Assembly: GCA_937928595.1 (NCBI GenBank)
Contig: CALGJV010000008.1
Location: forward strand, 62,001-126,000
Reading direction: 5' to 3'
From: an uncultured Phycisphaerae bacterium
GTDB taxonomy: Bacteria; Planctomycetota; Phycisphaerae; UBA1845; Fen-1342
Length of the DNA stretch: 64,000 nucleotides
Shown: piece by piece, positions 17,796 to 26,332 of the stretch
How the letters are laid out: each line of letters starts with the position of its first letter
Position numbering within the stretch: position 1 is the first letter of the stretch
Notes under the pieces: model-generated
What the model was told of the DNA's origin: nothing
What the model saw: the letters and a program-made list of their open reading frames with translations, nothing else
The model's database searches: none
Translations under genes and position numbers: made by a program

Positions 17796-17801
17796 TATGC
17801 T
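17796..17801 (+). promoter_or_regulatory. -10-like element upstream of TPR lipoprotein
   Basis: TATGCT in GGG/GGTG flanks, 61 bases before the ATG at 17857. No -35 hexamer is recognisable. Confidence 0.4.
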
Positions 17802-17856
17802 GGTGCGGCGCGGCCGCAGCACGGCGGCGCTTCGGGACTCGTGACGGACAACGGCC

Positions 17857-19710
17857 ATGAAACGACCGATCCCCTCGGTGTGCCTGATCGTCCTCGCGTC
17901 TTGTTCGACGCTGCTCCTGCCGACGGCCTGCAACAAGCCGGACAGCTCCGGCCGCAGCCCGGACACCCAACCGGCCGCCGGCGGTGCCGCGCCGACCGGG
18001 ACCGCGCCGGCAAGGACCCCGATCCCCGAGATCGACGCGACCAAGCTGTTCCCGAAGCTCGAGATCAAGATCGGCGCCGCGCGGCAGGCCGCGCGCGCCA
18101 ACCCGGATGATCCGGAGAAAATCGGCGAGCTCGGCGCGCTGTGCTTCACACACGGACTGCTGGACGCCGCACTCGCGTGCTTCCGCCGCAACAGCGAGCT
18201 GCGTCCGGACCAGTGGGAGTGGTGGTACTGCATCGGTCGGACGCAGGAGCTCCGCAACGACCCGGCGGCCGCCATCCCGGCCTACGAACAGACGCTCAAA
18301 CTTGAGCCGCGGTGCTCGCCGGCCGCCCTGCGCCTCGGGGCGCTGAAGCTGGAAAAGGACCCCGCGGCGGCCCGGGCCCTCTTCCAGTCGGCCGCCGAGC
18401 TCGAGCCCCGCAACCCAGTCCCGCCGTACGGGCTCGGACTCGTGGCGGCCCGGGAGGGACGCCCGGCCGAGGCCGCCGAGTACTACCGCCAGTCGCTCGA
18501 GCTGCTGCCCGATTACACCCCCGCCCACGCCGCGCTGGCGGGCGTGCTGGAGGCCGAGGGGAAGAAAGAAGAGGCCGCCTGGCACCGGCAGATCGGCGGC
18601 ACCGACACGACGCTGGTCGTCGTCGGTGACCCGATCGAGTTCGGCATCCGGCGCAAGGGGCTGGACGTGCAGATCCTGCTCAATGAGGCACTGACGTTCG
18701 CCCAGCAAGGCCGGGCCGACCGCGCCGACGACCTGCTGCTCCAGGCCGTCGACCTGGATGCGACCGGCGTGAACGCCCGCAACACGCTCGGCTGGGTGCG
18801 CCTCCGACAGAACCGCCTCAGTGAGGCGGAGGAGCAGTTCCGCGCTGCCCTCAAGGTCGAACCGCAGGCCCCGCCGGATCTGATCCCCGCCTTTGCGGTC
18901 GTCCGTTCAAATCTCGGTGAAGTCCTGATGCTCAAGGGCGACAAGGAGGAGGCGGAGCGCCTGTTGCGGGCGTCGCTCGAGCAGCGGCCGACGGACCTGG
19001 AGACGCTCGACCGCTTCGCCCGCCTGCTGGCCCCCCAGGGTCGCGGCGCGGACGTTGCGGTCGCCTTGCAGAAGGCGCTGGCCGCGGCGCCGGACAATCC
19101 GCGGCTGCACGGCGGTGTCGGCGACCTGTTCATTCGGCTCGAACGCTACGACGACGCGATTGCCGCGCTCCAGCGCGCCACGCAGCTCGCGCCGCAGTTC
19201 GCCCCCGCGTGGCACACGCTCGGGCTGGCCCATCGCGGCAAGGGCGCGATGGACGCGGCCGAGCGGGCCTGGCGCCAGGCGCTGGCCGCCGCACCGAACT
19301 ACATGCCGCCCCGGATGGCGCTGGTCGGCGTCCTGCTCGGCAAGGCGGACTACGCGGGGGCGGTGACCCTCATCGACGAGGGCATCAAGGCCAACCCGAA
19401 CGAGATGGAGTTGGTCAACGGGCTCGCCTGGCTGCTGGCGACGTGCCCGACCGACAACGTCCGCGACGGGCGGCGGGCGGTCCAGCTCGCCGAGCAGGCG
19501 TGCAAGGCCGCGTCCTTCCGCAACCACGCCTACCTCGACACGCTCGCCGCGGCTTACGCCGAAGCGGGCGACTTCGAGGAGGCGCTCAAGACCATCGGGC
19601 GAGCCATCCGCCTCGCGCGCGAAGCCGACGACGGCGAGGCCGCCCAGAAATACCAGCAGCGGCAGGCGCTGTACCAGCAGAACAGGCCGTGTCGCGACAA
19701 GCCCCAGTGA
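17857..19710 (+). CDS. TPR-repeat lipoprotein
   Basis: A 617-residue exported protein with a lipoprotein signal (LLLPTACN; lipidated Cys at about residue 25) followed by a short Pro/Ala linker and then about ten tetratricopeptide repeats. Clear repeat words are AALACFRRNSELRPDQWEWW, AIPAYEQTLKLEPRC, AEYYRQSLELLPDYTPAHAA, AIAALQRATQLAPQFAPAWH and AERAWRQALAAAPNYMPP. A break at about 240-280 separates two TPR blocks. It is likely a protein-interaction scaffold on a membrane surface. No enzyme domain was seen. A -10-like TATGCT is upstream and a bidirectional hairpin downstream. Confidence 0.82.
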   Translation: MKRPIPSVCLIVLASCSTLLLPTACNKPDSSGRSPDTQPAAGGAAPTGTAPARTPIPEIDATKLFPKLEIKIGAARQAARANPDDPEKIGELGALCFTHGLLDAALACFRRNSELRPDQWEWWYCIGRTQELRNDPAAAIPAYEQTLKLEPRCSPAALRLGALKLEKDPAAARALFQSAAELEPRNPVPPYGLGLVAAREGRPAEAAEYYRQSLELLPDYTPAHAALAGVLEAEGKKEEAAWHRQIGGTDTTLVVVGDPIEFGIRRKGLDVQILLNEALTFAQQGRADRADDLLLQAVDLDATGVNARNTLGWVRLRQNRLSEAEEQFRAALKVEPQAPPDLIPAFAVVRSNLGEVLMLKGDKEEAERLLRASLEQRPTDLETLDRFARLLAPQGRGADVAVALQKALAAAPDNPRLHGGVGDLFIRLERYDDAIAALQRATQLAPQFAPAWHTLGLAHRGKGAMDAAERAWRQALAAAPNYMPPRMALVGVLLGKADYAGAVTLIDEGIKANPNEMELVNGLAWLLATCPTDNVRDGRRAVQLAEQACKAASFRNHAYLDTLAAAYAEAGDFEEALKTIGRAIRLAREADDGEAAQKYQQRQALYQQNRPCRDKPQ

Positions 19711-19770
19711 GCGCGACGCGGCCCCGCGCGGGCCGATTCGCCCACCCGCGGCCCGACGCCCGAAAGCAGA

Positions 19771-19800
19771 ACGGGAGGCCGTCTCCCGACGACCTCCCGT
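19771..19800. terminator. bidirectional hairpin between convergent genes
   Basis: Perfect 8-bp stem ACGGGAGG (19771-19778) with CCTCCCGT (19793-19800); inside it GTC/GAC can extend the structure. It lies between the stop codons of the TPR lipoprotein (+) and the PEP-CTERM gene (-). Confidence 0.55.
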
Positions 19801-19849
19801 CCCGTGTTTCGCCACGTCGTGACCCACGGGTCACGCGCGGATCAGCCGA

Positions 19850-20869
19850 CTAGCGGCGGCGGAGCATCAGGCCCGCCAGCCCGATCAGCAGCAGCGACGC
19901 CGGCTCCGGAATGATCTGGCCGACGTAGAAGTGGTCCATCTGGACCCAGCGGTTGACGCCGTCATTCAGGTTCGGGCAGTTGAACGCAACCGACACGATC
20001 GGCACGGTCGACGTGAACCCGAAGAAGCTGTTGCCGGTCTGGCCGGTCAGCGTCCAAGTCGCGCCGTTCGCGTCGGTGATCGTGACGGTGCCCGGAATGA
20101 TGTTGCCGTTGATGTCGGTGGCAGTGAAGTTGCCGCCGATCGCCGTGACGGGGTTGTAGTTCGGGTCGAACGTCACAACGTTCGCCGTGTGGGCGCTGTT
20201 GGTCGAGAGCGCGCTCAGGTTCGACCAGAGCCCGTTCGCGTTCGTCACGGTGTACGCGTAGCCGTTCGTCGGGCCGTAGGCCTGGCTGGTCTGCGAGCCG
20301 TTCAGCGGGCTGCCGTACGTGTACGTGCTGTAGTCCTCGAGGTAGAAGTTCGGCTGAATGGCCGCGAGGAACGCCGCCTCCGAGAAGTAGTTGGTGTACG
20401 ACCAGCCGGCCGCCGCAGTGAACCCGAACGACAGGTTCGTCCAGATCGCGTCCACGGTGGTCGGGCCACCGTCATCAAAGCTCTCCCACGCCGCGAACGT
20501 CCACGTGCCGACCGACGTGCCGGTGTACGTAGCCGACAGGCCGGGGAACGTCGCCGAGATGGGCAGCGTGCCCACCCAGGTGCCCGACTGCGTCGTAGGC
20601 TGGAAGTTCGCGAACTGCGCGGCCGGGTTCGTCACCCGCCAGCGGGCCTCGCTCGGATACGAGCCCGCGCCGGTGCTGGTCAGATCGCCGCTGAAGTTCA
20701 GCGCGTTGGGCGTGAAGTCCGGCCCGGCATACGTGAACGTGAACGAGCCGTTGTTCGCGTTGCCGTACGGCGCGGCCGAGTTGATCGGCCCCGGATTGGT
20801 CGCCGTAAACTGCCCGAAGGCCACACCGGCCGCCAGCACGGCGGCCACCACAGTCAAAAGACCCTTCAT
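19850..20869 (-). CDS. PEP-CTERM sorting domain protein (paralogue A)
   Basis: A 339-residue secreted protein. It has an N-terminal signal peptide (MKGLLTVVAAVLAAGVAFGQ, cleavage after FG or GQ) and a C-terminal PEP-CTERM tag: IIPEPASLLLIGLAGLMLRRR. PEP-CTERM proteins are cut and sorted by an exosortase, here not in the window. The mature part is rich in Thr, Asn, Gly and aromatic residues. Residues about 40-150 (YAGPDFTPNALNFSGDL, PSEARWRVTNPAAQF, DDGGPTTVDAIWTNLS) match the neighbouring PEP-CTERM gene, while the C-terminal 150 residues differ. A perfect GAGGAGG lies seven bases before the ATG. Confidence 0.85.
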   Translation of the reverse strand: MKGLLTVVAAVLAAGVAFGQFTATNPGPINSAAPYGNANNGSFTFTYAGPDFTPNALNFSGDLTSTGAGSYPSEARWRVTNPAAQFANFQPTTQSGTWVGTLPISATFPGLSATYTGTSVGTWTFAAWESFDDGGPTTVDAIWTNLSFGFTAAAGWSYTNYFSEAAFLAAIQPNFYLEDYSTYTYGSPLNGSQTSQAYGPTNGYAYTVTNANGLWSNLSALSTNSAHTANVVTFDPNYNPVTAIGGNFTATDINGNIIPGTVTITDANGATWTLTGQTGNSFFGFTSTVPIVSVAFNCPNLNDGVNRWVQMDHFYVGQIIPEPASLLLIGLAGLMLRRR

Positions 20870-21036
20870 GAAATACCTCCTCACATTCCTCTCGCCGCGT
20901 CCGTCGCACATGCAGCCGCGCGGCGTGCCGCTCACGCAGCACCCATCTCTCAACTCGCCACTCGCTCGCAATCGCCCGAGTCGCGCCCATCGCGACCCGC
21001 AGCGTCCGAGTTCTTCGCACCTTGCTTCAACGCGGC

Positions 21037-21068
21037 GGGGATTCGTCGGTTCGCACCGTCGAATCCCC
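21037..21068 (-). terminator. long hairpin between the two PEP-CTERM genes
   Basis: GGGGATTCG (21037-21045) pairs with CGAATCCCC (21060-21068); after one T-T mismatch CGGT/ACCG extends the stem to 13 pairs with loop TCGC. It begins 37 bases after the stop of the upstream paralogue on the minus strand. No U-run, so it could also be an attenuator for paralogue A. Confidence 0.5.
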
Positions 21069-21104
21069 AGGCTGCGTCTTTCACATTCGTGCCACGCAGC
21101 CGGT

Positions 21105-22079
21105 CTAGCGGCGACGCAGCAGGGCACCCAGCGCCAGCAGCACGAGCGTCGCCGGCTCCGGGATGTTCGTATTGAAGTTCACGACGACCGTGCCGGTGTT
21201 CGTCGAGGTCGACGTCGCCGCGAAGCCGTCGCCGAACACACTGTTGTAACCGCCCACCGCCAGGTAGTACGTGCCGGCCAGCAGCGTGCCGTCGCGGCCG
21301 TTGTAGGCCAGGCCGTTGCCGACCGCCGGACGCGGACCCACGTCGCCGAACGTGAGCTGGCTCAGCAGCCCGCTGCCGTCGTCGTCATCTTCCGCGCGCT
21401 TCTGGCCGTTCGCCTTGTAAAGACCGATTTCCGTGTCGTTCGACGCCGCGAGGATCGAGCCCTCGGTGTCGATGTCGAGGAACGTGCCCGGGTTCACCGC
21501 GTCCGCACCAATCGTGAACTTGTACCAGATGATCTGCGCCGCGGCGAGGTTCGCGCTGACGGTCAGCGGACCCGTCAGCGTGCCGAGGTCGATGACGCCG
21601 CCCGGCGGCGGAACCGGCACGTAGTCCTGGACCTGAATCGACAGGTTCGACCACGACTGGTCGATCACCGTCGGGCCGCCGTCGTCGTACGACTCGTACA
21701 TCTCGAACGTCCACGTCCCGATCGTCGTGCCCGTGAACACCGCGCCCGCGCCGGTGATCGTCGTCGGCCCGACATGGATCGTGCCCGTGTAGCTCGTCAC
21801 CGACGTCAGCGCCGGCGTGAAGCCCACCTGCCCCGCCGGGTTCGTGATCTTGAACCGCGCCTCGCTGGCGTAGTTCCCACTCGCACCCTGGGTCAGATCG
21901 CCTTCGAAAATGAAGTTCCCAACGTCGAACTCCGGACCAGCGTACACGTACGTGATCACGGTGTTCAGAGCCGAGCCCGCCGGACCGGCCGAGTTACCGC
22001 TGAGCCCGGTCAGCGTGAACCCGGCCAGCGCCGTCGAAGCCAGCGCCGCCACTGCCACCATCTCCAAGAGTCTCTTCAT
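21105..22079 (-). CDS. PEP-CTERM sorting domain protein (paralogue B)
   Basis: A 324-residue secreted protein with signal peptide MKRLLEMVAVAALASTALAG and the C-terminal tag NIPEPATLVLLALGALLRRR. The first half (YAGPEFDVGNFIFEGDL, YASEARFKITNPAGQ, YDDGGPTVIDQSWSNLS) is paralogous to the downstream PEP-CTERM gene. The second half is a PPC-like beta-sandwich domain (WYKFTIGADAVNPGTFLDID, SNDTEIGLYKANGQK, GTYYLAVGGYN), commonly found in secreted peptidases. The start has GAGGAGGAG about seven bases upstream. A promoter with both boxes lies about 190 bases upstream. Confidence 0.85.
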   Translation of the reverse strand: MKRLLEMVAVAALASTALAGFTLTGLSGNSAGPAGSALNTVITYVYAGPEFDVGNFIFEGDLTQGASGNYASEARFKITNPAGQVGFTPALTSVTSYTGTIHVGPTTITGAGAVFTGTTIGTWTFEMYESYDDGGPTVIDQSWSNLSIQVQDYVPVPPPGGVIDLGTLTGPLTVSANLAAAQIIWYKFTIGADAVNPGTFLDIDTEGSILAASNDTEIGLYKANGQKRAEDDDDGSGLLSQLTFGDVGPRPAVGNGLAYNGRDGTLLAGTYYLAVGGYNSVFGDGFAATSTSTNTGTVVVNFNTNIPEPATLVLLALGALLRRR

Positions 22080-22579
22080 CGATGTCTCCTCCTCAGAAGA
22101 CGCCTCGCCCCGCCGAACGTGCGCGGTCCGCCGCGCACCCCGCAACCTCTCTCCATCCGCAATGGGCACGCAACTCACACCGCGTGCATTACGAACAAGA
22201 CCGGTCGGCAGATACGGCTCGAGCCCCCGATACTCCTCGTTCCTCTCTCAGCCTCTCTCCGATGAGCGCATCATAAGCCGTGGCCGCCCGCGAGGTCAAC
22301 CAAAATGTTTCACGCTCCCGTCCGTTTCGGGAGTGGTTGCTTCCGCTCATCTAAACCTGCCCCCCAACGCGTCCCGCGAAGCGCAGACGCTGCAAAAGTC
22401 GCCGAACGACCGATAAAATATGGACCCCCGTCTTGCCCTCCTGGAACACACGAAAAGTCGATGCCGACCCGCACGGCTTCCCAGCGACCCAGGCGCACAC
22501 CGGGCAGTTCCGCGATCGCGATCCACATGCGGTCATTGTCGCACGCGGGCCCGCGGTGCGCACCTCCGCGCTCCGCCCG
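22080..22579. other. 500-bp intergenic region upstream of PEP-CTERM paralogue B
   Basis: It lies between the PilB-like stop (22580) and the paralogue B start, both on the minus strand. It holds the promoter at 22270-22299, and a short hairpin CTCCCG (22315-22320) with CGGGAG (22328-22333) that could end transcription from the PilB-like gene. Around 22290-22320 and 22410-22420 the sequence is AT-richer than its surroundings (AACCAAAATGTTT, GATAAAATA). Short open frames here have no ribosome-binding site or convincing composition and are not called. Confidence 0.4.
22270..22299 (-). promoter_or_regulatory. sigma-70-type promoter for PEP-CTERM paralogue B
   Basis: On the minus strand TTGACC (22299-22294) and TATGAT (22275-22270) are separated by 18 bases; each box matches five of six consensus positions. 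It reads into the PEP-CTERM gene with a leader of roughly 185 bases. Confidence 0.6.
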
Positions 22580-23860
22580 CTAGAGCGTTCCGGTCCAGAT
22601 TTCCGAAACGCCCTGCATCAGCTCCTCGATCGTCGTGAGTCCTCGCAGCGCCGCCAGCTTGGCGGCCTGCGCGATCGTCATCATCCCGTCCGCGGCCGCC
22701 GCCTCGTACACCGCCCGCGACGGCGCCCCGCGGCTGATCATGCCGCGCAGGGGCTCGGTGGCCGTCAGGACCTCGAACACGCCGGTGCGGCCGCGATAGC
22801 CCGTGTGCCGACAGTGCGGGCAGCCGCGTCCCATCGACAGGACCGGTCGCTCGCCGGGCCCGAGCCAGCGGCGGATGTCGTCGAGCACGGCGGCGTCGTC
22901 CGTCTCTGCCAGCGGCACGGTGCAGTACGGGCAGAGCCGCCGCACGAGCGTCTGCGCGATCGCGCCGCGGAACGAGCGCGCCACGAAATGCGGGTGCGCC
23001 CCGAGCGCGATCAGGCTCTCGATCGCCGCCGCCGAATGCACGGCGTGCGTCGTCGCGAACACGAGGCGGCCGGAGTTCGCCGCCCGCACGACCGCGTCCG
23101 CCGTCTCCGCGTCGCGGACCTCGCCGATCATGATGACGTTTGGATCCTGCCGCAGCACGCTGCGGAGCAGCGTCGCGAAGTCGAGCCCCAGCTTCGCGTT
23201 CACCTGCGACTGGTCGATCTTCGGCAGGTCGTACTCGACCGGGTTCTCGACCGTCACGATCTTGCGGTCGTCGGACGCCAGCCGCTGGAGCAACGCGTAG
23301 AGCGTCGTCGTCTTCCCGGCCCCCGTCGCGCCGCTCACGAGCACCAGCCCCGCGGGCGACTCGATCAGGTTCCGAACCTCACCCAGTTGCGAGGGCGTGA
23401 AGCCCAGTTGCTCGAGTTCCAGCAGCCCGGCCTCGCGGTCGAAGATCCGCACCGCGACCGCCTCGCCGTGGTTGGTCGGCAGGATCGAGATGCGCAGGTC
23501 GATGGGGCGGCCGTCCAGCTCGAGCCCCGCGTGGCCGTCTTGCGGCCGGCGGCGCTCGCCCAGGTCGAGGCGCGCGAGCACCTTGACGTGGTTGCTCAAC
23601 CGCTGCCCGAGGTCCGTGGGCAATACGCCCTGCGGGCACAGTCGGCCGTCCACCCGGACCGCGACGTGCACGCCTGTCGCCTGGCAGGTCAGGTGTACGT
23701 CGCTCGCCTGCTCGCGGACGGCGACCGTGATGATCCGGTCCCAGATCGCCGAGGGCTCGAGCTCGGCAACGGCGAAGTCCTCGGCGTTGAACAGGCGGCC
23801 GGGCTCGGTCACAGTCGTCGCGGCCGCTGCCGGCCGCGGAGGCGTCAGGGTCGTCGGCAT
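22580..23860 (-). CDS. PilB/GspE-family secretion or pilus assembly ATPase, short form
   Basis: A 426-residue AAA-like secretion ATPase. It has the N2-type domain with ASDVHL near residue 55, Walker A SGATGAGKTTT (Lys at 183), the Asp box, Walker B DPNVIMIGEVRDAETAD, and the His box with FATTHAVHSAAAI. Two CxxC pairs (CPYC and CPHC before RHTGYRGRTGVFEVL) form the zinc site typical of GspE/PilB rather than PilT. The MshEN/N1 domain that normally precedes these domains is absent, so the protein is much shorter than PilB (about 560 residues). It follows the STAS gene by 52 bases in the same direction. It may energise a type II secretion or type IV pilus-like machine. Confidence 0.88.
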   Translation of the reverse strand: MPTTLTPPRPAAAATTVTEPGRLFNAEDFAVAELEPSAIWDRIITVAVREQASDVHLTCQATGVHVAVRVDGRLCPQGVLPTDLGQRLSNHVKVLARLDLGERRRPQDGHAGLELDGRPIDLRISILPTNHGEAVAVRIFDREAGLLELEQLGFTPSQLGEVRNLIESPAGLVLVSGATGAGKTTTLYALLQRLASDDRKIVTVENPVEYDLPKIDQSQVNAKLGLDFATLLRSVLRQDPNVIMIGEVRDAETADAVVRAANSGRLVFATTHAVHSAAAIESLIALGAHPHFVARSFRGAIAQTLVRRLCPYCTVPLAETDDAAVLDDIRRWLGPGERPVLSMGRGCPHCRHTGYRGRTGVFEVLTATEPLRGMISRGAPSRAVYEAAAADGMMTIAQAAKLAALRGLTTIEELMQGVSEIWTGTL

Positions 23861-23912
23861 GTCGTCCTCCCGGGTGGGTTCGCGGGTTTGGAGCGTGGTC
23901 GCGCCGCCGTTC

Positions 23913-24317
23913 TCAGGCCGTTTGCGCCCGGCCCGAGACACGATCGGCCTGCTGCTGTTCCTGGAGCCAGGCGGCGGCCTGCTCGACGGTCTCCGCCACG
24001 CCGCACAAGCGGTTCAGGCCCACGGCCCGGAACATCCGCACGATCATCGGCGGCACGCTCGCGAAGGCGAGCCGCGCGCCGTGGTCGCGCAGCCGCCGGT
24101 TCACCTGGAACAGGGCCCCCAACCCCGCCGAGTTGATGAACTCCAGTCCGGCCAGGTCGAACACCACGCCGGTGAGGCCCGGCCGATACTGGATGTGCTG
24201 CTCGATCTGCGCGGCGAGCAGGTCGCGGTCCTCCCACGACAGCCCGCCCTGGCAGCGGAGCACCAGGCCGGCGGATCCCAGATCTTGCAGCTCGAACTTC
24301 GCGTGCGTGGCCGACAT
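23913..24317 (-). CDS. STAS domain anti-sigma factor antagonist-like protein
   Basis: A 134-residue SpoIIAA-type STAS protein. The segment VVFDLAGLEFINSAGLGAL contains the phosphorylatable Ser (residue 63) at the position used by partner-switching kinases. AAGGAGGT before the ATG at 24317 fixes the start. Such proteins bind anti-sigma kinases or act in chemotaxis-like or exopolysaccharide switches; no kinase or phosphatase partner is adjacent. The pairing with the PilB-like ATPase 52 bases downstream suggests the two are cotranscribed. A second STAS gene begins at the right edge of the window. Confidence 0.85.
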   Translation of the reverse strand: MSATHAKFELQDLGSAGLVLRCQGGLSWEDRDLLAAQIEQHIQYRPGLTGVVFDLAGLEFINSAGLGALFQVNRRLRDHGARLAFASVPPMIVRMFRAVGLNRLCGVAETVEQAAAWLQEQQQADRVSGRAQTA

Positions 24318-24570
24318 GCAACCTCCTTCGGACGTTTTGATGGTGTGGGACACCGGGGCCGCCGTCCGCAGAGGCACTCGCCTCCAGGCGTTGCTGTCGC
24401 TGGTCATGGGGCGCTCGCTCCGTCGGCTCCGGGTCTGGCCGCGCGGGTCATACCGGCGGTCCCTGCTGGGCATATCGACCGGGCGCATGGGGTTCTGCAC
24501 GCGCCGCGCCCCGAAAGCGCGCCTGTCCCATAGATGGTGACAAGGGAACCCCGAGTCGCGCGCCCTGCGC

Positions 24571-24969
24571 TTAGCGGGCCTGCCGAACGACGAGCGCGCC
24601 GCCACACGTGAACGCGGTGAGCGTGGCGAGGAACAGCGGGAAGAACGCCATCTGGCTGAAAGCCTGCGCCGCCCAGGCGGTCAGCACCGGCAGCGCCACC
24701 AGCGCGACGGCCAGCAGGAGTGCGGCCCACAACGGCCAGTTGCGCCGCCCCATGAACGCGGCAAGCAGGAGGAACAACCCGGCGATGACGAACATCGGTC
24801 CCCCGGTCGCCAGCGTCGCCGTCGCGCTGACCTCCTCACCTTGCAGGCGCGCCCACACCGCCGGGACGAGACCCCAGACGAACAGGCCCACGCCCGACAC
24901 GACCGTCGCCAGTCGCGCCGCGCGCAATCCGTCGCGGGCCCGCACTTGCCGCAGCTCGGCCAGATTCAA
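24571..24969 (-). CDS. small four-helix membrane protein, unknown
   Basis: A 132-residue integral membrane protein with about four hydrophobic segments (ATVVSGVGLFVWGLVPAVW; GGPMFVIAGLFLLLAAF; WPLWAALLLAVALVALPVL; AFFPLFLATLTAFTCGGALVV). The start is a TTG at 24969, preceded seven bases away by GGAGG; upstream in-frame sequence is not protein-like. No family was recognised. It is divergent from the homogentisate dioxygenase family gene, 118 bases away, and 253 bases upstream of the STAS gene on the same strand. Confidence 0.6.
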   Translation of the reverse strand: MNLAELRQVRARDGLRAARLATVVSGVGLFVWGLVPAVWARLQGEEVSATATLATGGPMFVIAGLFLLLAAFMGRRNWPLWAALLLAVALVALPVLTAWAAQAFSQMAFFPLFLATLTAFTCGGALVVRQAR

Positions 24970-25045
24970 GCACAATCCTCCGCACCTGCTATCGGCCGGA
25001 CGGGCGTCCCACTTCGAGCGCCTCCGTTCGTTTCCCGACAGGTCG

Positions 25046-25051
25046 TATAAT
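25046..25051 (+). promoter_or_regulatory. -10 element upstream of the homogentisate dioxygenase family gene
   Basis: Perfect TATAAT in GTCG/CCCG flanks, 42 bases before the ATG at 25088. No -35 hexamer is recognisable at the usual spacing. Confidence 0.5.
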
Positions 25052-25087
25052 CCCGCACTCGGGCACCCAGCCGAGCCGGAGGCCGCC

Positions 25088-26296
25088 ATGCTGCACCGTC
25101 ACGCCCTCGGAGATTTCCCCCGCAAGCCGCACACCGCCCTCCGCGAAGCGGGTGGCCGCCTGCTCATGGAGCAGATGATCACCCGGGAGGGCTTTCACGG
25201 GCCGTACTCGATTCTCTACCACCGACTTCCCCCCATGCAGGAGTCCGGCGTGGAATCGATCACGCTGCCCGGCTTCGCGCCGGTCGAGCCGGCGGCCGAG
25301 CAGCCGCTGCGCCGCCGCCACATCCGGACCCAGAACCTGCCTCCCGCCGGCGACTACCTCACGGGGCGCCGGACACTGCTCATCAGCGCGTCGCTCGATG
25401 TGGGCGTTGCGAAGCCGGTGGAGAACACGCGCACGTTCTTCTGCAACGGCGACGGCGACGAGCTGTGGTTCGTCAAGTCCGGCGGCGGGGTGCTCGAATC
25501 CGTCTTCGGCCGCCTGCCGTTCCGCGAGCACGACTACGTTCTCGTGCCGAAGGGCACCTTCTACCGTCTCACCGTCACCCCGCCGGGTGCCACGCTGCTG
25601 TGCTTCGAAGGCCGGCCGGAGATCAAGATCCCGTCCGAGTATCGCAACGCGTGGGGCCAGCTCTCCGACTACGCTCCGTACTCGCACCGCGACTTCGGCT
25701 TGCCGACCGAGCTCGTCGCGTACGACGCCGCGGCGCACGGCCCGCCGCCCTTCGCCGTCGTGATGAAGCGCGGCGGAGCCCTGACGCGGCACACGTTCGA
25801 GCACTTTCCGCTCGACATCGCGGGCTGGGACGGCGCGGTCTACCCCGTGACGTTCAACATCCACGACTACCAGCCCAAGACGGGGCTGGTGCATCTGCCG
25901 CCGACGATCCACACGACCTTCGCGGGGACGCGCTTCGTGATCTGCTCGTTCGTGCCGCGCATCGTCGACTACCACCCCCAGGCGATTCCGTGCCCCTACG
26001 CGCACGCCAGTGTCGATATGGACGAGATCCTGTTTTACGTCGCCGGGAACTTCACGTCCCGCCGGGGGATCGACAGCGAGTCGATCAGCCTGCACCCCGC
26101 CGGCGTCACCCACGGCCCGCACCCGGGGACCTACGAGCAGTCCATTGGCACGCAGCGCACCAGCGAGCTGGCCGTCATGGCCGACTGCTACGACCCGTGG
26201 CGGCTCACCGCCGAAGCCCTCCGGCTCGAAGACCCCGACTACCACCTGACCTGGCTCGACCCCAAGCCCGCGGCCGGGGGCTGGCGGCCGGAGTAA
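25088..26296 (+). CDS. homogentisate 1,2-dioxygenase family protein
   Basis: A 402-residue cupin-fold protein of the homogentisate dioxygenase family, which opens the ring of homogentisate to maleylacetoacetate in tyrosine/phenylalanine breakdown. Compared from memory with the human enzyme, all three iron ligands are present: His342 and Glu350 in THGPHPGTYE, and His386 in DYHLTW. The segments FFCNGDGDELWFV and VPKGTFYRLTV are typical of the first cupin barrel. The start has GGAGG five bases upstream. No fumarylacetoacetase or other tyrosine catabolic gene is adjacent, so the substrate is inferred from family only. A hairpin follows the stop. Confidence 0.82.
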   Translation: MLHRHALGDFPRKPHTALREAGGRLLMEQMITREGFHGPYSILYHRLPPMQESGVESITLPGFAPVEPAAEQPLRRRHIRTQNLPPAGDYLTGRRTLLISASLDVGVAKPVENTRTFFCNGDGDELWFVKSGGGVLESVFGRLPFREHDYVLVPKGTFYRLTVTPPGATLLCFEGRPEIKIPSEYRNAWGQLSDYAPYSHRDFGLPTELVAYDAAAHGPPPFAVVMKRGGALTRHTFEHFPLDIAGWDGAVYPVTFNIHDYQPKTGLVHLPPTIHTTFAGTRFVICSFVPRIVDYHPQAIPCPYAHASVDMDEILFYVAGNFTSRRGIDSESISLHPAGVTHGPHPGTYEQSIGTQRTSELAVMADCYDPWRLTAEALRLEDPDYHLTWLDPKPAAGGWRPE

Positions 26297-26321
26297 CGCC
26301 GGCGCGCGGCCCGGCCGGCGT
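26296..26321. terminator. bidirectional hairpin between convergent genes
   Basis: Perfect 8-bp stem ACGCCGGC (26296-26303) with GCCGGCGT (26314-26321), 10-base loop, between the stops of the dioxygenase (+) and the adenine methylase (-). Confidence 0.55.
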
Positions 26322-26332
26322 ATTCCCGCGAC

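Noticed and set aside
21037-21070. tRNA-like T-arm words (GGTTCG, CGAATCCCC)
   Set aside because: They form one long hairpin; no acceptor, D-arm or anticodon arm can be found around it.
22420-22638. Short open frame beginning just after TAAAAT
   Set aside because: It runs into the 3' end of the PilB-like gene on the other strand, has Arg/Ser-rich composition and no ribosome-binding site.
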